Origin: Planctomycetota bacterium
GTDB lineage: Bacteria; Planctomycetota; J058
NCBI GenBank assembly: GCA_023954375.1
Contig: JAMLIC010000057.1
Span: forward strand, 1-58,958
Direction of reading: 5' to 3'
DNA: 58,958 nt
Shown piece by piece: positions 16,523 through 24,447 of the stretch. Within the stretch, counting starts at the first letter, position 1, and every line of letters starts with the position of its first letter. The notes beneath the pieces are model-generated. The model made no database searches, was not told where the DNA came from, and was given only the letters and a program-made list of their open reading frames with translations. The position numbers and the translations under genes are program-made.

Positions 16523-19500
16523 ATGGTCCTGCCCTCCCCCAACCTCGACGACCGGACCTTCGAGCAGATCCGCGATGAGGCGGTGCGGCTCATCCCGCAG
16601 TACTGCCCGGAGTGGACGAACTACAACCCGAGCGACCCGGGGATCACCCTCCTCGAGCTGTTCTCGTGGATGACCGAGATGGTCCTCTACCGTCTCAACC
16701 GCATCCCCGAGAAGGTCTACCTGAGCCTGCTGGACCTGATCGGCGTGCGGCTGCGCCCGCCGCAGCCGGCGCGCACCTTCGTGACCTTCCACCTCGTGGA
16801 GGGCTGCACGAACGGGACGTGGGTGCCGCGGGGCACGCAGGTGGCGACCGAGCCCAACGAGGACGGCGACACGATCGTGTTCTCCACCGAGGAGGACCTG
16901 TTCGCCGTGCCGACGCGCCTCATGCGCGTCGTCTCGATCCACCAGGACCTGGTGGCCGACAACACGGCCCTCCTCAAGCAGGTCCCGCGCGTGGCCTTCG
17001 ACGCCTTCGCCGGCACGAAGGAGATCGAGCGCTTCCTCTACCTGTGCGACGCGCGCTTCTCGACGCTCGGCGAGACGGGCACGGTGCAGGTCGTGTTCGA
17101 GTGCCCGCGCGCCCGCACCGAGGGGCTCACGGCGCTCCTCGAGTGGGAGTACTGGAACGGCCACCGCTGGCGCGAGCTGGACATCGCCGAGGTCCCGGCC
17201 GAGGAGGCGGCGTCGGCGGGCAAGACGCAGCGGGCGGTGGCCTTCGTCGGGCCGCTCGAGGACATCGCCGAGGGCGAGGTCGACGGGCACACGGGCTTCT
17301 GGCTGCGCGGGCGGCTGATCGAGCTGCCGCAGAGCGACGACGAGACCGTCGTGGGCCAGATCACCGCGGCCGCGTCGATCCTCACCGAGGGCGTGCTGGC
17401 CGACGCGGCGCTCACCTGCACGTCGGGCGACCTCTACGCGCCGCTCGACCAGACGCGCACCTTCTTCCCCTTCGGCGAGCAGCCGCAGCACGAGACCTGC
17501 CTCTACGTGCTGAGCGAGGAGGTCCTGGGCAAGGACGACGCGCGCGTCCTGATCGACCTCGTGGCCGCCGACCCCACGATCGTGCCGCCGGCGCGGCCGA
17601 CCACGAACCTGGTCGTCGCCTTCGAGTACTGGAACGGGCAGCGCTGGACGGAGCTCGGGCGCACGACCCCCGCGGGGCCGCCCGAGAACGTCGGCCACGA
17701 GTTCCGCGACACGACGCGCGCCTTCAGCCAGACCGGCGTGATCTCGTTCCTGCGGCCGAAGAGCATGGTCGCCCACATGGTGAACGGGGTGGAGGGCCAC
17801 TGGGTGCGCGCGCGCATCGTCCAGGGCGACTTCGGCCGGCCCGGCCGCTACGCCGTGATCGACGGCAACTGGGTGTGGCAGGAGGAGAACCCGCTCGCCC
17901 CGCCGGCGTTCCGGTCGATCGCGCTCCGCTACAGCCAGGTGCCGTACCCGATCGAGCGCTGCGTCACCTACAACGACTTCAACTACGTCGACCGGACCGA
18001 CATCGCCCGCGACCCCTACAAGACGTTCCAGGCGTTCGAGCCCTTCCGCGAGGAGCACCCGTCGCTCTACCTGGGCTTCGACTCCCCGTTCCCCGACGCG
18101 CAGCCGGTGAAGCTCTACATGCGTGTGGAGGAGTTCGAGGAGGACACGACCGACATCGTCATCGAGGAGCCCTTCCCCGAGGAGGTCTCGGAGCGCCAGC
18201 GCAAGAAGAAGCGCCTCAAGCCGAGCCAGCGGACCGTGTGGGAGTGCTGGGACGGCGAGCGGTGGGTCGACGTCAAGCCGCGCGACGACACCCACAACCT
18301 CACGCGCTCGGGCCTGCTCGAGCTGCGCGGGAACAAGGACTGGAGGCCGCGGCGCGAGTTCGGCGAGGAGCTGTTCTGGCTGCGCTGCCGCCTCGAGATG
18401 GGCAGCTACGCGAAGTCGCCGCGGCTCGAGGACGTCCTCGTCAACACCGTGGCGGGCGTGAACGCCACCGAGGTGCAGAGCGAGACGCTCGGCCACTCGG
18501 ACGGCACGCCCGACCAGAAGCACGCCTTCGCCCGCTTCCCCGTGCTGCCGGGCCAGGTGGTGGTCGTTCGCGAGCACGACATCCCCGGCAAGCGCGAGCT
18601 GAAGAAGATCATGGACGAGGAGGGCGAGGACGCCCTCCGCCTCGAGACGGACGAGGACGGCAACCCGAAGGAGATCTGGGTCCGCTGGCACCAGGTCGAG
18701 AGCTTCTACGCCTCGGGCCCGACCGACCGCCACTACGTGATCGACCCGGTGGCCGGGAGGGTGATCTTCGGCGACGGCCGCCGCGGCATGATCCCGCCGC
18801 CCGGGCCGAACGCGATCATGGCCGAGCGCTACATGACGGGCGGCGGCGTCGTCGGCAACGTCGGCGCCGGCTCGATCGTGACGCTGCGCCAGGCGGTCCC
18901 GTACGTCGAGCGCGTGACGAACTACTACAAGGCGCGGGGCGGCGCCGACCTCGAGTCGGTCGAGGAGGCCAAGCTCCGCGGGCCGCAGACGGTGCGCCAC
19001 CGCTACCGCGCGGTCACGATCGAGGACTACGAGTGGCTGGCGCTGCGCGCCTCGAGCAGCGTGGCCCGCGCCCGCTGCCTCAAGACGCCCCGGCGCGAGG
19101 GCGAGGTGACGGTCATCGTCCTGCCCAGGGGCGAGCAGAAGGGCCGCGACCTGACGAAGAAGCCGCTGCCCTCGCCGGAGCTCCTGCGCCGCGTGCAGGA
19201 CTTCCTCGACGAGCGGCGGCTCGTGACGACGCGGCTGCGCGTGATGAAGCCGCGCTACGTCGAGCTGTCGGTGCGGGTGACGGTCGTGCTCAAGCACGGC
19301 GGGCCGGGCATGGAGCGGCTCAAGGGCCAGCTCGAGGCGGCGATCCGCACCATGCTCCACCCGCTGTTCGGCGGCGCCGACGGCAAGGGCTGGCCGTTCG
19401 GCCGCGCGGTCCACAAGTCGGACCTCTACCGCGTGGTCGAGGGGCTCGACGGCGTCGACTTCGTCGAGGACCTCGAGCTCTACGACGAGGACCTCAAGCG

Positions 19501-19591
19501 CACGACCGTCCAGCTCGACGTGCGCGAGGACGAGCTCGTCCACGTCGTCGACGTCGAGGTCAAGACCATGGCGCGGGAGCGGCTCGCGTGA
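16523..19591 (+). CDS. putative baseplate assembly protein, baseplate J/gp6-like, large CIS form
   Basis: A 1022-residue protein from ATG 16523. The N-terminus (NLDDRTFEQIRDEAVRLIP ... NPSDPGITLLELFSWMTEM) is the signature of the putative baseplate assembly protein family of CIS loci (the TIGR02243 type). The C-terminal ~350 residues hold the baseplate-J core (GRVIFGDGRRGMIPPPG; GGGVVGNVGAGSI; TIEDYEWLALRASSSVARA). The middle is a ~500-residue insertion. In phage and CIS particles this protein forms the wedge ring around the central spike. Length is far above phage gpJ (~300 residues) but normal for the large CIS form. Ends in a GTGA overlap with the tail protein I gene, so the two are probably made in fixed ratio. 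Cytoplasmic or particle-borne; no signal peptide. Confidence 0.92.
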   Translation: MVLPSPNLDDRTFEQIRDEAVRLIPQYCPEWTNYNPSDPGITLLELFSWMTEMVLYRLNRIPEKVYLSLLDLIGVRLRPPQPARTFVTFHLVEGCTNGTWVPRGTQVATEPNEDGDTIVFSTEEDLFAVPTRLMRVVSIHQDLVADNTALLKQVPRVAFDAFAGTKEIERFLYLCDARFSTLGETGTVQVVFECPRARTEGLTALLEWEYWNGHRWRELDIAEVPAEEAASAGKTQRAVAFVGPLEDIAEGEVDGHTGFWLRGRLIELPQSDDETVVGQITAAASILTEGVLADAALTCTSGDLYAPLDQTRTFFPFGEQPQHETCLYVLSEEVLGKDDARVLIDLVAADPTIVPPARPTTNLVVAFEYWNGQRWTELGRTTPAGPPENVGHEFRDTTRAFSQTGVISFLRPKSMVAHMVNGVEGHWVRARIVQGDFGRPGRYAVIDGNWVWQEENPLAPPAFRSIALRYSQVPYPIERCVTYNDFNYVDRTDIARDPYKTFQAFEPFREEHPSLYLGFDSPFPDAQPVKLYMRVEEFEEDTTDIVIEEPFPEEVSERQRKKKRLKPSQRTVWECWDGERWVDVKPRDDTHNLTRSGLLELRGNKDWRPRREFGEELFWLRCRLEMGSYAKSPRLEDVLVNTVAGVNATEVQSETLGHSDGTPDQKHAFARFPVLPGQVVVVREHDIPGKRELKKIMDEEGEDALRLETDEDGNPKEIWVRWHQVESFYASGPTDRHYVIDPVAGRVIFGDGRRGMIPPPGPNAIMAERYMTGGGVVGNVGAGSIVTLRQAVPYVERVTNYYKARGGADLESVEEAKLRGPQTVRHRYRAVTIEDYEWLALRASSSVARARCLKTPRREGEVTVIVLPRGEQKGRDLTKKPLPSPELLRRVQDFLDERRLVTTRLRVMKPRYVELSVRVTVVLKHGGPGMERLKGQLEAAIRTMLHPLFGGADGKGWPFGRAVHKSDLYRVVEGLDGVDFVEDLELYDEDLKRTTVQLDVREDELVHVVDVEVKTMARERLA

Positions 19592-20619
19592 GCGACGGCG
19601 ACGGCAGCGCGGTGGCCGCGGCCGGCGACGCGGGCGATGGCCTCGAGGTCGTCGCCCGCGGGCGCGAGGGCGCGCTCGAGCGGCTGAAGAAGGCGCTCGC
19701 CGCGCGCGAGGCGCCCATGCCCACGCTCGAGGGCTACCCGCTGCGCAAGGCGCGGAAGATCCTCGCCCTCTCGGGGATCGACCCGGCCCGCCTGCGCCTG
19801 CGCATGGCCGACCACCCGCAGGAGCGCGGGGCGGTGGTCCGCCAGCGCCCGCGCGCGGGGGCGAAGGTCGACCTCGAGGACGCGGGGCAGAAGGTCGAGC
19901 TGACGGTGTCGGACCGCTCGATCGTCGGCTACCTGCCGCAGATCTACCAGCGCTCGGACCTGACCGGGCGCAGCTTCGTGCGCGACTTCCTGTGGATCGT
20001 CCAGCACCTCCAGTTCCAGACCGACGAGAAGCTGGAGAACCTCGACCACTACTTCGACCCGCACGAGTGCCCGCCGGAGTTCCTCGACTACCTCGCCTCC
20101 TGGGTGGCGCTGACGCTCGAGGCCGGCTGGCCCGAGGCGAAGAAGCGCAGCCTCATCAAGAAGGCCGTCGAGCTCTACCACCTGCGCGGCACGCCCCGCG
20201 GCCTGCGCGTCTACCTGCGCCTGTTCACCGGCGTCGACCCCGTGATCATCGAGAACGCCTGGCCCTTCGAGGGGTTCGTCGTGGGCGTGAGCTCGACCGT
20301 CGGCGTCGACACCGTGCTGACGCACCAGGTGAACCGGGCGCACACGTTCATCGTGCACGTGCCGCTCCCGATCGACGACGTGGACCTGGAGACGATCCGG
20401 CGCATCCACCGGATCATCGAGCAGGAGAAGCCGGTCCACACCGACTACTACCTGACGTTCGCCGAGCCGGCGGACGACGGCGACGACGCGGACACGGGGA
20501 TCACGGTCGGGGTCACCTCGACCATCGGCGTGGACACCTGGATCAAGGGCGACCCGGACGACGAGGCCTTCGACCCGCTGGGCGGCGAGGGCTCGATGGC
20601 GTCGGCGGACGAGGACTGA
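19588..20619 (+). CDS. phage tail protein I (P2 gpI-like) with N-terminal PASTA domain
   Basis: GTG 19588 overlaps the baseplate J stop and gives 343 residues. Residues 44-108 fit a PASTA domain (LEGYPLRKARKILALSGI ... GAVVRQRPRAGAKVDLEDAG ... VELTVSD). Residues ~109-290 are the P2-I/TIGR02242 tail protein region (YLPQIYQRSD ... FLWIVQHLQFQTDEKLENL ... RGTPRGLRVYLRLFTG). A short motif VGV[ST]ST[VI]GVDT occurs twice, near 232-242 and 307-317, flanking a His/Ile-rich segment. The acidic tail ends SMASADED. Gp I-type proteins complete the wedge and hold tail fibres. PASTA normally binds muropeptides in PknB kinases or PBPs, so its use here is unusual. No signal peptide or membrane helix is seen, so contact with wall would come after particle assembly. 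Confidence 0.9.
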   Translation: MSDGDGSAVAAAGDAGDGLEVVARGREGALERLKKALAAREAPMPTLEGYPLRKARKILALSGIDPARLRLRMADHPQERGAVVRQRPRAGAKVDLEDAGQKVELTVSDRSIVGYLPQIYQRSDLTGRSFVRDFLWIVQHLQFQTDEKLENLDHYFDPHECPPEFLDYLASWVALTLEAGWPEAKKRSLIKKAVELYHLRGTPRGLRVYLRLFTGVDPVIIENAWPFEGFVVGVSSTVGVDTVLTHQVNRAHTFIVHVPLPIDDVDLETIRRIHRIIEQEKPVHTDYYLTFAEPADDGDDADTGITVGVTSTIGVDTWIKGDPDDEAFDPLGGEGSMASADED

Positions 20620-20673
20620 CACGGGGCCGACGCGCCCCATGGCGGCCCCGGCCGCCGGAAGAGAGAGGGAGAC

Positions 20674-22281
20674 ATGGCTCAGGAGATCGGCAAGGGCTTC
20701 CTGCGCCTCAACCACTTCCACGGCCTGCGCCTCGAGAGCGAGGACTTCGAGACCGGCGAGCGCTATCACGTCGACAAGCGCAAGCTCCACAACCGCGTCC
20801 TGCACGGCAGCGGCGTGGTCCGTCGGTTCATGGGCGAGCTGAAGGTGGCGGGGCGGCGGCGCGGGGACATGTCGGTGGACGTCAGCCCGGGCTACGCGCT
20901 CGACGGCCAGGGCAACGACCTCCTGCTCTGGGAGCCGAAGATCGTCACGATCGACCCGGGCAAGCTGCCGAAGCTCCCCGTGACGGCGCACGTCGTCATC
21001 AAGTACGTCGACGAGCCGGTCGACTTCGTCGTCAACAAGGCGAACCCGAAGTTCAAGGGCCACCGGCGGATCTTCGAGACGGTGCGCATCGACGTCGACC
21101 CGAAGGCGCCCGCGCCGGAGGACGGGGTGGAGCTGGCGCGCGTCCTCATCACCGAGGACGTGCGCGAGATCACCGACGCCCGCGACCCGGCGTCGCCCGG
21201 GCCGGGGGAGATCGACCTGCGCTTCGTCGGCCAGGCCGGCACGACCGGCTCGAGCATGGGGACCGACCTGATCCACCAGCTGCGCGAGCTGTTCGGCGAG
21301 ATGCGCGGGGCGCTGGGCCTCCTGGCGCGCAACGGCGTCCACAGCGCGCGCGACCTGCGGGCGGCCGTGGTCACGCTGGTCATGCTGCTGGAGACCGGGA
21401 CCCTCGACGCGCCGGAGCTGATCAAGGGCATCCGGCTGATGATCGACCTCGCCGACGAGATGCGGGTCGACGTCGACGCGAACTTCCCCGAGCTCAACGG
21501 CGTGCGCGAGTGGGAGCAGTGGAAGGAGGTCGTCGAGGCCCTGCGCGGCATGGCCAAGGAGGCCAAGCCCCTGCGCGGCGACCTGGAGAACCTCGTCAGC
21601 CGCATGTCGATGGCGGCGGCCAACCTGCGCCTGGCGTCCGAGGTCAAGCCGGCCCCCGCCCCCGCGCCGACCAAGCCGGTGAAGAAGGCCGCCGCCGAGG
21701 AGGCCCCCGAGGAGGAGGAGGAGGCGCCCGCCCCCGAGACGCCGAAGAAGGCGGCCGACGCGGTCGAGCTCACCTGGGACCAGCTCAAGGAGAGCTCGCA
21801 GCTGCCGCCGCGGATCTTCATGGACGGGAAGAACTACGAGCTCGTCGACCAGATCGGCATCGGCGACCGCTCGAGCGAGCTCGAGCACGCCTTCGCCATC
21901 GAGGGCGCCAAGCAGGACTGGTCGACGAACCAGCAGTTCTCCTACCCCGACGGGGTGAAGACGTCGGCCCGGGGCAAGGCCCACGTCGGCGGCCTGTCGA
22001 AGTGGAGCATCAAGAACCTCGAGCCGGGCAAGGACGTGATCCTCGCCAAGCGCATCGACTTCGTCCGCGGCGACATCGTCACGCGGATCGAGGTCGACGG
22101 CCGCAACGTCGGCGACTGGCGGATCGACGGGAGCGACCGCAAGCACCGCTGGCGCAACTGGCTGTTCAAGGTGCCGGGGGACGCGATCAAGAAGGACGCG
22201 GTCGAGTGCAAGCAGGTGGCCGTCGAGGCCGACCGCGACATCAACATGTTCGGGCTCTGGTTCTACCAGGCGAAGGACTGA
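20674..22281 (+). CDS. CIS-associated protein with baseplate-neighbour N-domain and putative jelly-roll recognition domain
   Basis: A 535-residue protein with a strong ribosome site (GAGGGAGAC) before ATG 20674. The N-terminal ~170 residues (NHFHGLRLESEDF ... KRKLHNRVLHGSGVVR ... DVSPGYALDGQGNDLLL) match a pattern I associate with proteins next to TIGR02243 baseplate genes. A helical section (195-320) and an Ala/Pro/Glu-rich flexible linker (324-362) follow. The last ~170 residues are beta-rich and Trp/Arg-rich (RIEVDGRNVGDWRI ... KHRWRNWLFKVPGDAI ... MFGLWFYQ), resembling the small beta-sandwich at the end of DUF2961-type carbohydrate-active proteins. The architecture suggests a particle part that displays a sugar- or surface-binding head. 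No function is proven. Confidence 0.75.
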   Translation: MAQEIGKGFLRLNHFHGLRLESEDFETGERYHVDKRKLHNRVLHGSGVVRRFMGELKVAGRRRGDMSVDVSPGYALDGQGNDLLLWEPKIVTIDPGKLPKLPVTAHVVIKYVDEPVDFVVNKANPKFKGHRRIFETVRIDVDPKAPAPEDGVELARVLITEDVREITDARDPASPGPGEIDLRFVGQAGTTGSSMGTDLIHQLRELFGEMRGALGLLARNGVHSARDLRAAVVTLVMLLETGTLDAPELIKGIRLMIDLADEMRVDVDANFPELNGVREWEQWKEVVEALRGMAKEAKPLRGDLENLVSRMSMAAANLRLASEVKPAPAPAPTKPVKKAAAEEAPEEEEEAPAPETPKKAADAVELTWDQLKESSQLPPRIFMDGKNYELVDQIGIGDRSSELEHAFAIEGAKQDWSTNQQFSYPDGVKTSARGKAHVGGLSKWSIKNLEPGKDVILAKRIDFVRGDIVTRIEVDGRNVGDWRIDGSDRKHRWRNWLFKVPGDAIKKDAVECKQVAVEADRDINMFGLWFYQAKD

Positions 22282-22443
22282 CGCCGGCGCGCCGGTCGGG
22301 ACCGCTCCGGCTGGCGGCTGACGGCGCGCGGTGTTAAGAGAGGTTGCGACGGCGCGCCGCCCGGGTACATGATGCCCGCGCGGCGACCGTCCGGTGTGGC
22401 GCGATCGATCGTCGGGGGGGCCCGCCGATCAGGGGGAAGACAC

Positions 22444-22977
22444 GTGAGCACGAAGCTCTGCCAGAACGGGCACGTGATGGAGGCCAGCTGGGACCGGTGC
22501 CCTTACTGCCCGGACCCCAGCCGGATGGGGCGCCCTGCCGTGCCGCCCACCCGCGTGAGCATGCCCGCCGAGGCGACGCCGGCGCCGCTCCCCACGCCGA
22601 CCCCGGCCCCCAAGCCCGGCGCCTCGGCCAAGAAGACGCGCATGATGGTCGAGGAGGCCTCCTCGCCCGTCGTCGGCTGGCTCGTGGCCCTCACCGGGAA
22701 CCACAAGGGCCAGGACTTCAGGGTCCGCGAGGGCAAGACCTCGATCGGCTCGGACGAGGGCAACGACATCCAGCTCACGGACGAGTTCATCTCGGGGCAC
22801 CACGCGACGATCAAGTTCGTGCAGAAGGATGGCGAGCGCATCTTCATCCTGACCGACATGGACTCGTCGAACGGCACCTTCCTCAACGACGCGGAGGAGC
22901 CGATCGCGCGCGAGGAGCTGGTCGACAACGACACCGTGTCGTTCGGCAAGACCAAGATGAAGTTCAAGTGCCTCTGA
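22444..22977 (+). CDS. FHA-domain protein with N-terminal zinc-ribbon-like motif
   Basis: GTG at 22444 behind AGGGGGAAG gives 177 residues. Cys6, His10, Cys19 and Cys22 (CQNGH ... CPYC) form a small metal-binding-type knot; a Pro/Ala linker leads to an FHA domain at ~78-175 with the phosphothreonine-binding residues IGS (101-103), SGHH (117-120) and DSSNGTFLN (140-148). The linker carries KKTRMMVEE (Thr65), a candidate phosphorylation site for the kinase two genes downstream. FHA proteins read threonine phosphorylation, as Fha1 does in T6SS. It lies 162 bp after the putative recognition protein and 105 bp before the phosphatase. A longer frame from 22369 lacks a ribosome site. Cytoplasmic. 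Confidence 0.9.
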   Translation: MSTKLCQNGHVMEASWDRCPYCPDPSRMGRPAVPPTRVSMPAEATPAPLPTPTPAPKPGASAKKTRMMVEEASSPVVGWLVALTGNHKGQDFRVREGKTSIGSDEGNDIQLTDEFISGHHATIKFVQKDGERIFILTDMDSSNGTFLNDAEEPIAREELVDNDTVSFGKTKMKFKCL

Positions 22978-22988
22978 TGATGCGCCCG

Positions 22989-23009
22989 CGCGCGGCGCTG
23001 AGCCGCGCG
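22989..23009 (+). promoter_or_regulatory. hairpin after the FHA gene
   Basis: Stem CGCGCGGC / GCCGCGCG (8 bp) with loop GCTGA, just after the FHA stop codon. No T-tract. Possibly an attenuator or RNA-processing point between FHA and phosphatase; equally it may be chance in this base composition. Confidence 0.25.
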
Positions 23010-23059
23010 TGGCAGGCGCGTCCCTGACGGCGGTCCGGCGCGACGCGGGCGGCCCGGAG

Positions 23060-23079
23060 GCGCGGGCGTCCGCCCGCGC
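23060..23079 (+). promoter_or_regulatory. hairpin directly before the phosphatase start, may mask ATG 23083
   Basis: GCGCGGGCG-TC-CGCCCGCGC, a perfect 9-bp inverted repeat ending 3 bp before ATG 23083 and leaving no room for a ribosome site there. GGAGAA at 23087-23092 is instead well placed for TTG 23098. The arrangement favours the TTG start or structure-dependent initiation. Confidence 0.35.
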
Positions 23080-23082
23080 GCG

Positions 23083-24447
23083 ATGCGGAGAAGAACCTTG
23101 CGGATCCGGGAAGACGTCCTCCTCGGCCAGCACTCGCACGTGGGGATGGCCCGCACCGCGAACGAGGACTTCTTCGGGTACTGGGAGCCCGACGAGGACC
23201 GGCTGTTCGACCTCAAGGGCCGCCTGGCCGTCGTGTGCGACGGCATGGGCGGCCACGCCGGCGGCGAGATCGCGAGCCGCCTGGCGGTCAAGACGATCAT
23301 CGAGGCGTACGAGGCCGACCCCTCCGACGACGTGATGGACGCCCTTCGCCGCAGCATCGAGCGGGCGAACGAGACGGTCTACAAGGAGGGCCTCAAGCCC
23401 GCCAACACCAAGCTCAAGGGCATGGGCTCGACCGTCACGGCCGTGGTGCAGCGGCGCGAGCTGATCTACTTCGGGCAGGTCGGCGACAGCCGCTGCTACC
23501 TGATCCGCCGCGGCCAGATCCAGCAGATGACGAAGGACCACTCGCTCGTGCAGCAGCTCGTCGACGAGGGGCTGCTGGACAAGAGCGAGATGGAGAACCA
23601 CCCCGACAAGAACGTCATCCTGCGCTCGCTCGGCGTGAAGCCGAGCGTCGACGTGGACATCTCCTACGTGGCCGCGGAGGAGGGCGACGTCTACCTGATC
23701 TGCTCGGACGGCCTGTCGGGCCTCGTCACCGAGCAGGAGATGCTGAGCCTGGTCACGGCCGCGCTGAAGAGCGGGAGCAAGGACCTGCGCAAGGTCTGCG
23801 AGCAGCTCGTCGACCTCGCCAACAAGTACGGCGGGCACGACAACATCACGGTGCAGCTGCTCCAGATCGTGACGACGAAGTCGGCCAAGACCGACACGGC
23901 GCCCAAGGAGACGGTCACCCAGAGCTTCTCGCAGGACGAGGTCGCGGCCTCGATCGCGAAGGCGCGGGCGGAGGCGGCGGCGCGCGGCAAGCAGCCGAAG
24001 CCCCCGGCCGACGCGGCGCCGGCGGTCGCCGCGGCGACGCCGGCGCCCGCGCCCGCGGCGGGGGCGATCCCGGTCACGCAGCCGTCCATGCCCGTGCCGA
24101 CCCTGGCGGAGGCGCCGCGCGGCGGCGGCGGCGGCGCGGGGAAGGTCCTGCTCGGGCTCCTGCTCGGGCTCGTCGTCGGGGGCGGCGGCGTCTACGGCCT
24201 CGTCCAGGCGGGCGTGGTCCCGGCCCCGGCGCGGGCCGACGCGGGCGGCGGGGGCAAGGCGGCGGCCGACGCGGCCCGGGTCAAGGCCGAGCAGGCCGAG
24301 GCGCGCGCGACCGACGAGGCCCTGCGCCGGCGCGGCAAGGATGAGCTGGCCCTCGGGCGCACGGCCCTGGACGCGGGGCGCCACGACGAGGCCCGGGCGC
24401 ACTTCCACGCGGCGGCGGCGCTGTTCCAGGCCGGAGGGGCGCAGTGA
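23083..24447 (+). CDS. PP2C-family Ser/Thr protein phosphatase with C-terminal membrane helix
   Basis: Read as 454 residues from ATG 23083; TTG 23098 with GGAGAA 6-7 bp ahead is an equally good start and loses nothing of the domain. Residues ~12-263 are a complete PP2C/Stp1 domain with all metal-binding motifs: ARTANEDF, CDGMGGHAGGE (Asp53), GSTVTA, GQVGDSR, SDGLSG (Asp209) and GHDNIT (Asp253). An Ala/Pro-rich linker precedes a membrane helix (~354-378, GKVLLGLLLGLVVG) and an Ala/Arg/Glu helix that looks like half a TPR. It should dephosphorylate phosphothreonine on the cytoplasmic side, opposing the kinase encoded next. GTGA overlap with that kinase makes co-translation likely. This is the PppA position in the T6SS phosphorylation pathway. 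Confidence 0.93.
   Translation: MRRRTLRIREDVLLGQHSHVGMARTANEDFFGYWEPDEDRLFDLKGRLAVVCDGMGGHAGGEIASRLAVKTIIEAYEADPSDDVMDALRRSIERANETVYKEGLKPANTKLKGMGSTVTAVVQRRELIYFGQVGDSRCYLIRRGQIQQMTKDHSLVQQLVDEGLLDKSEMENHPDKNVILRSLGVKPSVDVDISYVAAEEGDVYLICSDGLSGLVTEQEMLSLVTAALKSGSKDLRKVCEQLVDLANKYGGHDNITVQLLQIVTTKSAKTDTAPKETVTQSFSQDEVAASIAKARAEAAARGKQPKPPADAAPAVAAATPAPAPAAGAIPVTQPSMPVPTLAEAPRGGGGGAGKVLLGLLLGLVVGGGGVYGLVQAGVVPAPARADAGGGGKAAADAARVKAEQAEARATDEALRRRGKDELALGRTALDAGRHDEARAHFHAAAALFQAGGAQ

Noticed and set aside
16424..19543. 1039-residue minus-strand frame
   Set aside because: Mirror of baseplate J; Val/Leu/Arg/His pattern without motifs.
16612..20619. 1335-residue plus-strand frame
   Set aside because: Out of frame over baseplate J; only the portion from GTG 19588 (tail protein I) is coding.
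19480..22146. 888-residue minus-strand frame
   Set aside because: Mirror of tail protein I and the following gene.
22429..24408. 659-residue minus-strand frame
   Set aside because: Mirror of FHA and PP2C genes.
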